Shown in pieces: positions 42,109 to 50,634 of a stretch of 64,000 bases of DNA. Within the stretch, counting starts at the first letter, position 1, and each line of letters opens with the position of its first letter. The stretch is from Vibrio cyclitrophicus (GTDB lineage Bacteria; Pseudomonadota; Gammaproteobacteria; Enterobacterales; Vibrionaceae), in assembly GCA_023206055.1 (NCBI GenBank), contig CP065367.1, forward strand, positions 1,612,001-1,676,000, read 5' to 3'. The translations under genes and the position numbers were made by a program. A model generated the notes under the pieces. It saw nothing but the letters and a program-made list of their open reading frames with translations. It made no database searches and had not been told where the DNA came from.

Positions 42109-42705
42109 ATGGATATTGCCGTACTAACATTTGATGGGTTCAACGAGCTGGATTCTTTTATCGCCGCGGGTATTTTGAATCGAATGAAAGAGTTTGGCTG
42201 GAATGTGCAGATCACTAGCCCCACAGAATCAGTGACTTCAATGAATGGAGTCACAATTCAATCTCAGCAACCTCTGGAATTTGCCAATACTGCTGATGCG
42301 GTGTTGTTCGGTAGTGGCATGTTGACTCGCGATATTGCCCAAGACTCTAAATTACTCTCAAGGTTAAGCCTTAATCCACAAACACAATTGATTGGCGGTC
42401 AATGTTCAGGGACTTTGTTAATGTCGGTATTGGGATTGCTGAATCAAGTTCCAGCCTGTACTGATTTAACAACGAAACCATGGGTAATTGAATCCGGCGT
42501 GACTGTGTTGGATCAGCCGTTTTATGCGGAAGGTAACATTGCTACAGCGGGTGGCTGCTTGTCATCCAAATATCTAGCAGCATGGGTTATCAGTAAATTA
42601 GCAGACCAAGCACATGCCGAAGCTGCAATTCACTATGTTGCGCCAGTTGGCGAGAAAGAAGACTCAGTGAGTCATTGCATGTCGATAGTGAGTGATTATC
42701 TTTAG
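42109..42705 (+). CDS. DJ-1/PfpI-family protein
   Basis: A 198-aa protein of the class I glutamine-amidotransferase-like DJ-1/PfpI family. The opening DIAVLTFDGFNELDSFIAAG (~2-21), the LFGSGMLTRDIA stretch (~65) and the nucleophile elbow GGQCSGTLLMS (~103-113, with Cys) are typical. The usual Glu near residue 15 is also in place (FNELD). Members act as chaperones, glyoxalases or amidases; this one cannot be placed more exactly. AGGAAAGGA precedes the start. It stands after the Shedu gene on the same strand, 99 bp away, but nothing shows a shared function. Confidence 0.85.
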   Translation: MDIAVLTFDGFNELDSFIAAGILNRMKEFGWNVQITSPTESVTSMNGVTIQSQQPLEFANTADAVLFGSGMLTRDIAQDSKLLSRLSLNPQTQLIGGQCSGTLLMSVLGLLNQVPACTDLTTKPWVIESGVTVLDQPFYAEGNIATAGGCLSSKYLAAWVISKLADQAHAEAAIHYVAPVGEKEDSVSHCMSIVSDYL

Positions 42706-42841
42706 TCGTGTATTAGTCCTAGTTCACGTGTTAATCATTCATACTGACGATTTTCCCCTTTGTCCTAATAGTTCATTCGGAGGTTCAGATATTTATCAAA
42801 CCTCTGACCTGTCAATAAAGTCTATACATTGTTCATTTTAT

Positions 42842-42856
42842 TGATAATAATTATCA
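42842..42856. promoter_or_regulatory. Perfect Fur-type 7-1-7 box
   Basis: TGATAATAATTATCA is a perfect palindrome and matches the 7-1-7 Fur consensus TGATAATNATTATCA at every fixed position. It lies 26 bp upstream of the ATG of the small secreted-protein gene at 42883. Confidence 0.7.
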
Positions 42857-42882
42857 CTTAATTTTTGTTATTAATTTAAGTG

Positions 42883-43215
42883 ATGATCAATTTGAGATTT
42901 ACCAACTTTCTTCCTCTTAATCTTTTACTTCTAACCCCTATTACTCTTGCAACGACCTCTGATTTTTTGGATGCCGAAGAATTTAACCATTCCCAAGATA
43001 CCATTTGTGAAAGCGTGGTCTGTAATAACCCAACTACGCCTTTAATTTTACCAAGGACTGAAGCGGAAAACGAAGTTGAAGAACATGTTTCATCATACGA
43101 ACCCATCGATGAACTTGAGGAATACCGAGTGCTTTCTCAAAAGCGTATACCCAAATATTGCAGCGATCTAAATGAGATGTACGGTGTTCGTCTGAAAGAC
43201 TGTATGCATATGTAG
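42883..43215 (+). CDS. Small secreted protein behind a Fur box
   Basis: A 110-aa protein with a probable signal peptide (MINLRFTNFLPLNLLLLTPI and the ATLA end, cleavage near 25). The mature part is acidic (EAENEVEEHVSSYEPIDELEE) and has four Cys (CESVVC in the middle, C and C near the end), which could form two disulphides in the periplasm or outside. I do not recognise a family. The ribosome site is weak; a GTG one codon earlier is an alternative. A perfect Fur-type box 26 bp upstream suggests iron-repressed expression. Confidence 0.55.
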   Translation: MINLRFTNFLPLNLLLLTPITLATTSDFLDAEEFNHSQDTICESVVCNNPTTPLILPRTEAENEVEEHVSSYEPIDELEEYRVLSQKRIPKYCSDLNEMYGVRLKDCMHM

Positions 43216-43291
43216 TTCTGTATAAGGTTCTTGAACTGAATCTCTACCCATGGCATTTTCTGTTCCAAATTGACTTTAATTAGGGCAGAGA

Positions 43292-43531
43292 ATGGAAGAG
43301 GTGATAGTCGCGTATTTTAGGGCATTAAGCGCATTCTTCAGATATATGTTTCAGTCGCTCGTGATCGAATTTATTGGTTACGGTTCTGGTTGGATAGTCT
43401 GTAAGGTATTTACATTAGGACGCTTCCCTTCATTGATTCCAACTGAAAAAGAGCGAACCAGAATCTCTTATATCGGTGCGATTAGCATCGCACTATTTCT
43501 GTTAGCCATCGGTGTGTTCAATAGCTTTTAA
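43292..43531 (+). CDS. Small membrane protein of unknown function
   Basis: A 79-aa protein with two hydrophobic segments (about residues 22-42, and 58-77: SYIGAISIALFLLAIGVFNSF) joined by a basic/charged loop with TEKERTR. It should sit in the inner membrane. No family recognised. It lies between the Fur-box gene and a GrpB-family gene on the same strand, without overlaps; GCAGAG precedes the start, a poor ribosome site. Confidence 0.5.
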   Translation: MEEVIVAYFRALSAFFRYMFQSLVIEFIGYGSGWIVCKVFTLGRFPSLIPTEKERTRISYIGAISIALFLLAIGVFNSF

Positions 43532-43562
43532 TGCTTAGAGCCAGTCATAGAAGCGAGTAAGT

Positions 43563-44036
43563 ATGAAATTCTACCCTGCTGAACAATACCAAACTGCTTG
43601 TCATGAAATGTTTGCTCGATATGAGCGTGATATCAAAAAGCTAATCCCTAACGCGAGAGTTGAGCACGTAGGCGCATCTTCTATTCCATCCGCCGTATCT
43701 AAGGGCGATTTAGATATCTTCGTTGGAGTTGAGCTTGGCGAACTTGAGGATGCTATAGAGCGACTTACAACACTCGGCTTTAAAGAGAAACTCGATACGT
43801 TAAGAACATCAGAACTGTGTATGTTGGAATCTACATCTTCTGATGATGTGGCGTTGCAAGTGGTGGCCAACGGTTCTGAGTTTGAATGCTTTCTAACGTT
43901 TCGTGACAAGCTACGTGTGAATCCGGCATTAGTGGAGCAATACAACACCCTCAAAATGTCTTGTGAAGGTTGGCCACAAGATGAATACCGCGAAAAGAAG
44001 TCGACTTTTATCGAGCATGTGCTGGCTCTGAAATAG
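43563..44036 (+). CDS. GrpB-family protein
   Basis: A 157-aa protein of the GrpB/UPF0157 family, a small nucleotidyltransferase-fold group. Visible are VEHVGASSIPSAVSKGDLDI (~35-54), matching the family's H-x-G-S(T)-S-x-P and DLD motifs where the Asp pair would bind metal, and the C-terminal REKKSTFIEHVL. The reaction is not known for the family. It stands alone; the 333-bp gap downstream (44037-44369) is AT-rich and shows no gene, operator or terminator I can support. Confidence 0.85.
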   Translation: MKFYPAEQYQTACHEMFARYERDIKKLIPNARVEHVGASSIPSAVSKGDLDIFVGVELGELEDAIERLTTLGFKEKLDTLRTSELCMLESTSSDDVALQVVANGSEFECFLTFRDKLRVNPALVEQYNTLKMSCEGWPQDEYREKKSTFIEHVLALK

Positions 44037-44369
44037 TCAGCAGTCCTTACCCTTTTTGTCTCCAATCTATATATCTTAGTTAAATCGCTAGGCGTACGTT
44101 TTTTAGTTCACCTTATCTAAAGGCTTTCACCTCGGAACATCTCCTGTTCATTAGAAGTGATTGCATAAAATAGTTCCTCTAACCATTTGATTAAAATTGC
44201 ACGTGAGTGATTAATTTTATACAGAACAATGGTTTAGTACGATTCATCTACTTTTCTGCATTTTAACTACTCATTATGCAATGTAGCTCACATATATGCA
44301 TGGGCATTTAAAATTAAATCATTTGCATATGTTATGTTTTTCGCATTTTTATAAAGTCTAGGTTATTAC

Positions 44370-44834
44370 ATGAAAAATAAGGTATTTCTTTGCTCTGCTC
44401 TTCTTCTCGCATTATCTGGGTGTGCTTCTGTGCCAACAGTCGATTCTTCAGTTTCTGATCAAGCGAAAACGTTCCCTGCTCCTAAAGAAGGTAATACAGG
44501 CATCTATATCTATCGTGAAGATACTTTTGTCGGTGGCGCGCTCAAAAAGTACGTATATGTTGATGGAGAATGCGTAGGTGAAACGGCTCCTGGTGTGTTC
44601 TTTTATCACGAGGTCAAAGGAAACGAAGAGCATGTCGTCAGTACGGAATCTGAATTTTCTGAAAATCACGTCTCCCTTTTTACTGCTGAAGGTCGGAATT
44701 ACTTCGTTAACCAATACATTAAAATGGGCGTTTTTGTCGGTGGTGCAGGTGTTGAGTTAGTCGATGAAGAAGTAGGGAAAGCTGAAGTACGCAAAGTCGC
44801 AATGGCTGAAAGCGGTAACTGCCCTTCTATATAG
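44370..44834 (+). CDS. DUF2846-type lipoprotein
   Basis: A 154-aa lipoprotein. The signal MKNKVFLCSALLLALSGCAS has a lipobox LSGC with Cys18 as the acylation site. The rest (GNTGIYIYREDTFVGGALKK, YVYVDGECVGETAPGVFFYH) matches the DUF2846 pattern of small envelope lipoproteins. Function unknown; location is the inner or outer membrane facing the periplasm. A terminator follows at 44857. Confidence 0.8.
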   Translation: MKNKVFLCSALLLALSGCASVPTVDSSVSDQAKTFPAPKEGNTGIYIYREDTFVGGALKKYVYVDGECVGETAPGVFFYHEVKGNEEHVVSTESEFSENHVSLFTAEGRNYFVNQYIKMGVFVGGAGVELVDEEVGKAEVRKVAMAESGNCPSI

Positions 44835-44856
44835 TGATTCAATCTAATTCAAGATG

Positions 44857-44887
44857 ACGTCAGAGCTTTGAGTTTCTGACGTTTTTT
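44857..44887 (+). terminator. Terminator of the DUF2846 lipoprotein gene
   Basis: ACGTCAGA and TCTGACGT form a perfect 8-bp stem and run into TTTTT, 22 bp after the stop codon. Confidence 0.85.
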
Positions 44888-44919
44888 AATTTATAGGCAT
44901 TTTGACTTTAGGAAAGGAC

Positions 44920-45423
44920 ATGTCTGAAGTAATAGAAAACACCCCTACAATTGTACTCGCGTCTCGATGGTCCCGGGTAGGGGCAAGTTTGATTGATGGC
45001 CTGATTGGTATAGCTATGATGACGCCAATCTTTCTCTATACCGATTATTTTCAAAAAATATTCGATACAGGGAAAATTGATACGAAAGAACTACTTATAG
45101 CCTCAGTTTACGGTTGGGTGGTGTTCCTATTGTGTCATGGCTACTTACTGCAAAAGAAGGGACAAACGATCGGAAAAAATGTAATGGAAATTGCGATTGT
45201 TGATATGGATGGTAAGCAAATAGGACTGTTCAACATAGTGATCAAACGAATCTTACCTATGAGCATCTTTGTTTATATTCCTGTTATTGGTCAGTTTATA
45301 TCTATTCTTAATTACCTGTTTGTTTTCCGCAAAAATAGACGCTGCTTGCATGATTTAATCGCAGGCACTCAGGTGGTTAGTGTGGCGGTACCTAGAAATC
45401 TAGATTTCAGTACTATCGAATAA
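44920..45423 (+). CDS. RDD-family membrane protein
   Basis: A 167-aa membrane protein with the RDD pattern: ASRWSRVGASLIDGLIGIAM (~12-31, R-x4-L-I-D), a second helix VYGWVVFLLCHGYLL, the QTIGKNVMEIAIVD strand (~85), and NRRCLHDLIAGTQVV near the end (C-x-H-D). RDD proteins have been linked to ion transport or stress tolerance, but this one's role is unknown. The ATG at 44920 has AGGAAAGGAC upstream. Confidence 0.88.
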   Translation: MSEVIENTPTIVLASRWSRVGASLIDGLIGIAMMTPIFLYTDYFQKIFDTGKIDTKELLIASVYGWVVFLLCHGYLLQKKGQTIGKNVMEIAIVDMDGKQIGLFNIVIKRILPMSIFVYIPVIGQFISILNYLFVFRKNRRCLHDLIAGTQVVSVAVPRNLDFSTIE

Positions 45424-45464
45424 TTCCAAAGTAAGCTTTGTCTCGGTAATTACATGCTCAAATA

Positions 45465-45499
45465 AACAGCGCCAACGCCAATTCTTGGTGCTGTTTTTA
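45465..45499 (+). terminator. Terminator of the RDD gene
   Basis: ACAGCGCCAA and TTGGTGCTGT pair over 10 bp (one G-T) around a 9-nt loop, followed by TTTT. Confidence 0.82.
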
Positions 45500-45574
45500 C
45501 TTTCCTCTTACACTCTTTTCTAATATCGAACCTAGTATCAAATTACTCTTTGTCATACAGGCAAGTAACTCATT

Positions 45575-46228
45575 ATGAAGCACTTCTTCGATAGCGAACT
45601 CATGCTCTCTAGCTCCTTGAATTTCGTTTTGCTATCCCTTGGGCTAACGCTCCTCTTACATATTCCAATTTGGTGTGGATTCAACTTGAGCCGACGCAAA
45701 TGGAAATTGATGGACTATTTGTGGCCGCTGCTCGCGGGTATCGGCATGTTAGGTGCGGTGTCTGAAATTCGGGCATCGGTAGCCGGTGATTGGGTTGAAA
45801 CTGAACAAACTAGAGCCGTCACTATTTTAGAGTCGATTCAGCAGTTCTCTTTGGATAAATTAAGAAGCGACATCTGCACAGGTCAGCCATCTTTAGACGC
45901 TAATGGACAGCACCATGAAGCGTGTTTGTGGTATTTGAACACGGCTATTACATTCAAAGATGTCGATTTCACTCTGTTGCCCAACGCCGCTGATTTTACG
46001 GTTCCTGCGCCTAACGTATCGCTGGTGGAAAGTGATGCAGTGTGGGTGGATGGTATGTTGAGTCAGTATGAGATGCAGAAAAACCAATACATAAAAACCA
46101 GAGAAGCGCAGGTGAAGCAGCCATTAGAAAGCATCTTCTGGTATGTGAGTCCTTACTTAGTGTGCTTCGCTATTGCTTTGCGTTTGACGAAAGTGACCGC
46201 AGAGCTCAAATTAGATAAGTGCGCATAA
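45575..46228 (+). CDS. Membrane protein of unknown function
   Basis: A 217-aa protein with two N-terminal membrane segments (~15-37 and ~48-65), a long soluble segment (~70-180) with two Cys (ICTG and EACLW) that is likely periplasmic, and one C-terminal membrane segment (~188-205). No family recognised. It precedes the MerR gene by 44 bp on the same strand, but no functional link is evident. Confidence 0.6.
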   Translation: MKHFFDSELMLSSSLNFVLLSLGLTLLLHIPIWCGFNLSRRKWKLMDYLWPLLAGIGMLGAVSEIRASVAGDWVETEQTRAVTILESIQQFSLDKLRSDICTGQPSLDANGQHHEACLWYLNTAITFKDVDFTLLPNAADFTVPAPNVSLVESDAVWVDGMLSQYEMQKNQYIKTREAQVKQPLESIFWYVSPYLVCFAIALRLTKVTAELKLDKCA

Positions 46229-46272
46229 CTTGAGTTCCTAGTACTTATTACCCAGATAGAAAAGGTGAAGTA

Positions 46273-46629
46273 ATGAATGTGAGTGAGTTTTCTCGGTTGG
46301 TGGGCTTGTCTGCCCATACGCTTCGCTACTATGAAAAAATAGGCTTGCTGAAAAATGTTCAGCGGAACAGTAGCGGTCATCGAGTGTATACATCGAAGGA
46401 CGTTACCTGGATTGAGTTTGTGAAGCGCTTAAAAGATACCGCAATGCCACTGGATGAGATTTTAGAATACGCAAAGCTGAGGGAGTTAGGGCCAGAATCG
46501 ACTTCTCAACGCCAAGTGTTGCTCGAACAACATCAACAGAATTTGCGAGTTTATATCGAAGAGCAGCAAAAGCACATGGCAGCGTTGGAAGAAAAAATTA
46601 GTCTGTATCGAGATGGAAAAGTCCGTTGA
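46273..46629 (+). CDS. MerR-family transcriptional regulator
   Basis: A 118-aa MerR protein: winged helix (~1-70) starting MNVSEFSRLVGLSAHTLRYY, then the wing GHRVYTSKDVTWIEFVKRLK, followed by a coiled-coil dimerisation helix (~80-115). There are no C-terminal Cys pairs, so it is not a metal sensor of the CueR/ZntR kind; it resembles the NmlR/AdhR aldehyde- or redox-responsive branch. It lies directly upstream of a carboxymuconolactone decarboxylase gene whose promoter has the 19-bp spacer used by MerR activators. Confidence 0.9.
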   Translation: MNVSEFSRLVGLSAHTLRYYEKIGLLKNVQRNSSGHRVYTSKDVTWIEFVKRLKDTAMPLDEILEYAKLRELGPESTSQRQVLLEQHQQNLRVYIEEQQKHMAALEEKISLYRDGKVR

Positions 46630-46656
46630 CTTAGAGTCGACTCTAACTTGTAAGGT
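46626..46656 (+). promoter_or_regulatory. MerR-type promoter with 19-bp spacer
   Basis: -35 TTGACT (46626-46631) and -10 TAAGGT (46651-46656) are separated by 19 bp, too long for normal sigma-70 use. The spacer contains the perfect 16-bp palindrome TTAGAGTCGACTCTAA (46631-46646), the expected MerR-dimer site. The -35 box overlaps the merR-type stop codon. Confidence 0.82.
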
Positions 46657-46689
46657 GTTCCTGTGAACTATAAATACAGGAACAGACTC

Positions 46690-47070
46690 ATGAATCAATC
46701 ACGTTTTGAAACTGGCTTAGAAAGACTTAATCATATCGACGGAGAAGCAGGGCAACAGGTTATCGAAAGCTTGCAAGACATTTGCCCTGATCTTGCCAAG
46801 TATACTATCGAGTATCCCTTCGGAGACATCTATTCACGCCCCGGTTTGGATTTGAAATCACGAGAGATCGCGACCGTCGCTGCCCTTACCACACTCGGTA
46901 ATTGTGCTCCTCAACTTAAGGTGCATTTGAATGCGGCACTCAATGTTGGATGCAGCGAGGAAGAGATTAAAGAAGTGATATTGCAGATGTCGGTGTATGC
47001 GGGATTCCCTTCTGCATTAAATGGCATGTTCGCATTTAAAGAGGTGCTTGCGGAGAGAAACACAGCCTAA
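46690..47070 (+). CDS. Carboxymuconolactone decarboxylase family protein
   Basis: A 126-aa protein of the CMD/AhpD-like superfamily. The CMD core is IYSRPGLDLKSREIATVAAL then GNCAPQLKVHLNAALNVGCS, with GNC and HLNAAL in place of the AhpD redox CxxC, so it is more likely a decarboxylase-like or small-molecule enzyme than a peroxidase partner. The ATG at 46690 follows AGGAAC; nine extra N-terminal residues are possible. It is the probable target of the adjacent MerR regulator. Confidence 0.88.
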   Translation: MNQSRFETGLERLNHIDGEAGQQVIESLQDICPDLAKYTIEYPFGDIYSRPGLDLKSREIATVAALTTLGNCAPQLKVHLNAALNVGCSEEEIKEVILQMSVYAGFPSALNGMFAFKEVLAERNTA

Positions 47071-47092
47071 GATATACAGGAAATATATTCTG

Positions 47093-47134
47093 AAAAAGGG
47101 AGCGTCAACTTGGCTAAGTTGCGCTCCCTTTTTA
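47093..47134. terminator. Bidirectional terminator between CMD and AEC genes
   Basis: AAAAAGGGAGCG and CGCTCCCTTTTT pair, with an inner CAACTT/AAGTTG extension, between convergent genes. Confidence 0.9.
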
Positions 47135-47182
47135 TTGATCGGCTGAGTTTTAAAAGTCGTAAACCTGAAGGTTCGCGGTTCT

Positions 47183-48064
47183 TTAAGACGACAAAGACAG
47201 CGCGAAAGAAAGCAAGATAGGCAAGGTAACCACGCTCAAAAAGTTGCCGAACAACACCATAGACGCGACCTTGGGTGGCTCTACATTGAACCTTTCTGCA
47301 AACAGGTAGTTCATCACGGCGGGTGGCAGCATGGTGAACAGCACCATCATTTGCAGGTGCAGCGTTGGCAGCGGGATGAAGAAGTAGATGATGGTAAAGG
47401 CGATGGCCCCAGTAAACAGTGATTGAGCCGTACACAATAAGCCGACTTTTAATCCGCTCAATCTCAAGTTGACCATTTGCGAACCCAGCGACAACAGCAT
47501 GATTGGCACGGCTGCTTGGCCGAGTAGTGATGTGGCTTCGTAGATTGGGTTCCAAACACCAACTCCAGATAAGTTCAGCGTCATCGCTAATGCAGCGGCT
47601 AAGAATATCGGCATCTTGAGGATCTGTTTGATCGGATTACCTTCACTCAATAGCGCCAAGCCAACACTAATGTGCACGCAAGCCGACACCACAAACAGCA
47701 ATACAGCAGGGGCTAATGCGCTCTCGCCAAAGGTATAGGTGAATAGGGGAATGGCGAGGTTACCACTGTTGCGGAACATGTGTGGCGGCGCCCAAGCTTT
47801 GAAGTTGAGCTTAAAGATCTTACAGATTGGAATCATTAACAATGCTGGCACTAACACCGCCACCAAAGAGGCAGAGATAAGTGGTAGTTGCTCGGTGTCG
47901 AGGGGCATGGTGGTCAGCGATGCAAACACCAAAGCAGGAATACAGACATCCATGTTAATGCGATTGATCGGCTTGAAATCGGGCTTGAGCCAACGACCGA
48001 CCGCAAAGCCAGCACTGGCTAAAGAAAAAACGGGAAACAGAATGCTGACGACCTGTTCGAACAT
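47183..48064 (-). CDS. AEC-family (auxin efflux carrier-like) transporter
   Basis: A 293-aa inner-membrane protein with about ten hydrophobic segments in two five-helix halves, as in the AEC (auxin efflux carrier) family that moves dicarboxylates or other small acids. Family-like features are the N-terminal FPVFSLASAGFAVGRWLKPD and FRNSGNLAIPLFTYTFGESA (~107). The ATG at 48064 has AAAGGA upstream; a longer frame is unsupported. It follows guaD on the minus strand, but guaD has its own terminator, so it is probably a separate unit. Confidence 0.87.
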   Translation of the reverse strand: MFEQVVSILFPVFSLASAGFAVGRWLKPDFKPINRINMDVCIPALVFASLTTMPLDTEQLPLISASLVAVLVPALLMIPICKIFKLNFKAWAPPHMFRNSGNLAIPLFTYTFGESALAPAVLLFVVSACVHISVGLALLSEGNPIKQILKMPIFLAAALAMTLNLSGVGVWNPIYEATSLLGQAAVPIMLLSLGSQMVNLRLSGLKVGLLCTAQSLFTGAIAFTIIYFFIPLPTLHLQMMVLFTMLPPAVMNYLFAERFNVEPPKVASMVLFGNFLSVVTLPILLSFALSLSS

Positions 48065-48241
48065 AGAATTCCTTTCTAGATTGAGTGCTTCCATTTAGCT
48101 GAGATACGAATGTTTTAGAGAGACGCTAAAGTGAAGTATGAAATCGAGATGTATAAACATTAACCTATCAATATAATGACTTGGCGTCACCGAAGATCGT
48201 TGTTTGTGAACGGTTAATTTATATTTCTTTGAATGAAGCAC

Positions 48242-48274
48242 AAAAAAGACCAGCGGCATCAGCAACTGGTCTTT
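48242..48274 (-). terminator. Terminator of the xdh-guaD operon
   Basis: On the minus strand AAAGACCAG and CTGGTCTTT pair and run into TTTTTTG, about 80 bp past the guaD stop. Confidence 0.82.
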
Positions 48275-48351
48275 CAAGGCTAGATAAATCTGGACGGATT
48301 TTTAATAAACGACGGCTGTCGCTGTCTAGCGATTGTTACTCAGTTTTAAGG

Positions 48352-49686
48352 CTAGCTAACGAGCTTTTGGTAGTCTTTGAAATTCACATCGTAGGCTTTC
48401 TCGCCGTAGATGTAAGTCTCGCTGACGGTTCTGTCGTCGCCCAAACTCATTAGCACAAATAGCTTTTCTTCAAGCTTGGTCGCTTGTTCCATTCTGAAGC
48501 GCATCAATTGTGTGGCGTGTAAGTCGAGTACCACGAAATCGGCTTCTTTTCCTACTTCTAAGTTACCGATCTTGTCTTCTAAATGCAGAGAACGTGCACC
48601 ACCTAATGTTGCCAAGAACAGGGATTTCGCTGGGTGAAGCTTCTTATGTTGAAGCTGCATGATCTTGTAGGCTTCGCTCATGGTTTGCAGGATTGAGAAG
48701 CTAGTACCTGCGCCCACATCGGTACCCATACCAACACGAATGCCGTGCTCTTCCATTTCGGGTAGTCTGAACAGACCTGAGCCTAAGAACAGGTTAGAGG
48801 TCGGGCAGAAGGCGATGGCAGATTCAGTATCGGCAAGGCGTTTACATTCACAATCAGAAAGGTGAATACCGTGCGCGAATACCGAGCGTTTGTGCAGTAG
48901 GCCATAGTGGTCATACACATCTAAGTAGCTGTCGCGCTCTGGGAACAGCGATTTCACCCACTCGATCTCTTTCTCGTTTTCAGAAAGGTGAGTATGCATG
49001 TACACGTCTGGGTATTCTTCTAGCAGTTTACCTACAGTAGCAAGTTGTTCTGGTGTGCTGGTTGGCGCAAAACGAGGTGTCACCGCGTAAAGCAAACGGC
49101 CGCGGTTATGCCACTTTTCGATCAGCTCTTTTGAGTCTGTATAGCCAGATTCTGGTGTGTCAGTCAGGTAATCAGGAGCATTGCGATCCATCAGCACCTT
49201 ACCCGCGATCATGCGTAGGTTACGTTTCTCAGCTTCTTCAAAGAACACGTTAACCGACTCTTTGTGTACAGTGCCAAATACCAGTGCCGTGGTGGTGCCG
49301 TTGCTTGCTAATTCGTCTAGGAATAGCTTCGCCACTTTGTGTGCATAGACTGGGTTTTTGAAGCGTTTTTCTTCTGGGAAGGTGTAGTTCTCTAACCAAT
49401 CAAGTAGCTGTTCGCCATAAGACGCGATCATCCCTGTTTGAGGATAGTGGATGTGCGTATCAATAAAGCCAGAGGTGATCAGCTTGTCTTTGTATTCTTT
49501 TACTTCGAGTGTTTTAGGTTGGCGAGCTAATACCTCATCGGCATGGCCTAAGTCGACGACATGGCCGTTCTCAACCACTAAAACACCGTCTTCAAAATAG
49601 TCATAAGACTCATCGATACCGACATCTTTTGGGTCGGCGACGCTGTGTAAAATGCTGGCGCGATAAGCTTTGCGTTGCGTTGTCAT
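48352..49686 (-). CDS. guaD: Guanine deaminase
   Basis: A 444-aa amidohydrolase converting guanine to xanthine. The guanine-deaminase signature is FIDTHIHYPQTGMIASYGEQ followed by LLDWLENYTFPEE (~73-105). Other metal/catalytic blocks are MHTHLSENEKEIEW (~210), VFAHGIHLSDCE (~252) and MGTDVGAGTSFSIL (~303). It acts in the cytoplasm. It is the fourth gene of xdhA-xdhB-xdhC-guaD on the minus strand, and its xanthine product is the direct substrate of the XdhAB enzyme. Confidence 0.96.
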   Translation of the reverse strand: MTTQRKAYRASILHSVADPKDVGIDESYDYFEDGVLVVENGHVVDLGHADEVLARQPKTLEVKEYKDKLITSGFIDTHIHYPQTGMIASYGEQLLDWLENYTFPEEKRFKNPVYAHKVAKLFLDELASNGTTTALVFGTVHKESVNVFFEEAEKRNLRMIAGKVLMDRNAPDYLTDTPESGYTDSKELIEKWHNRGRLLYAVTPRFAPTSTPEQLATVGKLLEEYPDVYMHTHLSENEKEIEWVKSLFPERDSYLDVYDHYGLLHKRSVFAHGIHLSDCECKRLADTESAIAFCPTSNLFLGSGLFRLPEMEEHGIRVGMGTDVGAGTSFSILQTMSEAYKIMQLQHKKLHPAKSLFLATLGGARSLHLEDKIGNLEVGKEADFVVLDLHATQLMRFRMEQATKLEEKLFVLMSLGDDRTVSETYIYGEKAYDVNFKDYQKLVS

Positions 49687-49745
49687 GTTTACTTCCTTTT
49701 AATGACTTCAGCGACTTTATGGCCACTGAAGCTTTGCGACTTTTA

Positions 49746-50627
49746 TTAGGCGATCTTCTCTTCCAATGGTGGTTCGCCTACGTCGCTTGGTTGACTGTGT
49801 TGATCGGTCAAATCCTGATTTCGATATTGTTTGGTTGGGCGCTTTTGTTCAAGTGCTTGGCCTTGATAGTGTGCGATCAGTTCACCCGCAACCGACACCG
49901 CAATTTCGGCAGGGTGTTTGCCATTCACAGCGCTAATACCAATAGGGCAAAGCATGGTTTCAATTTGCTCTTGGCTATAGCCGCGTTGCTCTAAGCGGAA
50001 GTCGAACTTCTTACGCTTCGTAAGCGAACCAATCATGCCAAAGTAACGGCTGTCTTCACGGTCGATGATGGCCTTAGTTAGGTCAAAATCGAGCTGGTGG
50101 TTGTGCGTCATCACGAGGTAATAGCTGTTCGGTGGCATGTGTTTTACTTCACCGACTGGGTCGTCTGAGACAAGCTTCTTCACACCATGTGGCAGCGTTT
50201 CAGGAAATACTTCTTCACGTTCATCAATCCAGGTCACACGGAAAGGCAGAGTCGCGACAATGTGCAGTAGCGCTTTGGCAACGTGGCCTGCGCCAAACAA
50301 CACAAGGTGATTCTGCTGAGTGCCAATCGGTTCAAAGCTTAGTGTTGCCATTCCGCCACAACACTGGCCTAAGCGAGCGCCTAGGTTGAAGCGTTCCACT
50401 TTGAGCGATTTTTCGCTGGCAATCAGCATCTCGCGAGCCATTTTGGTGGCCACATGTTCAAGGTGACCACCACCAATCGTAGCGATGATTCGGTCACGAG
50501 TGACAAGCATTTTGGTGCCCGCATCGCGTGGAACGGAACCTCTGTCTTCGAGCACCGTCACCATTACACATGGCTCGTAGTTCTCTTCCAGTTTTGCCAG
50601 TTCGTGAATCCAATTATCCTTAAACAT
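49746..50627 (-). CDS. xdhC: Xanthine dehydrogenase accessory protein XdhC
   Basis: A 293-aa XdhC/CoxI-family protein that sulfurates and inserts the molybdenum cofactor into xanthine dehydrogenase. The N-terminal XdhC domain has VTVLEDRGSVPRDAGTKMLV (~23-42), IGGGHLEH (~52) and GQCCGG (~88, with the Cys pair that matters in relatives); the C-terminal Rossmann part contains LVLFGAGHVAKAL (~107), MTHNHQLDFDL and YFGMIGSLTKRKKF. It is not part of the final enzyme. It lies between xdhB and guaD, after a spacer filled with ~20-bp repeats. Confidence 0.95.
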   Translation of the reverse strand: MFKDNWIHELAKLEENYEPCVMVTVLEDRGSVPRDAGTKMLVTRDRIIATIGGGHLEHVATKMAREMLIASEKSLKVERFNLGARLGQCCGGMATLSFEPIGTQQNHLVLFGAGHVAKALLHIVATLPFRVTWIDEREEVFPETLPHGVKKLVSDDPVGEVKHMPPNSYYLVMTHNHQLDFDLTKAIIDREDSRYFGMIGSLTKRKKFDFRLEQRGYSQEQIETMLCPIGISAVNGKHPAEIAVSVAGELIAHYQGQALEQKRPTKQYRNQDLTDQHSQPSDVGEPPLEEKIA

Positions 50628-50634
50628 ATGTCCT

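Noticed and set aside
44037..44369. Hidden small gene in the 333-bp gap after the GrpB gene
   Set aside because: AT-rich with only short frames and no ribosome site or conserved-looking motif.
48181..48453. Plus-strand open frame of 90 residues after guaD
   Set aside because: It overlaps the guaD 3' end and its terminator, lacks a ribosome site and resembles no protein family.
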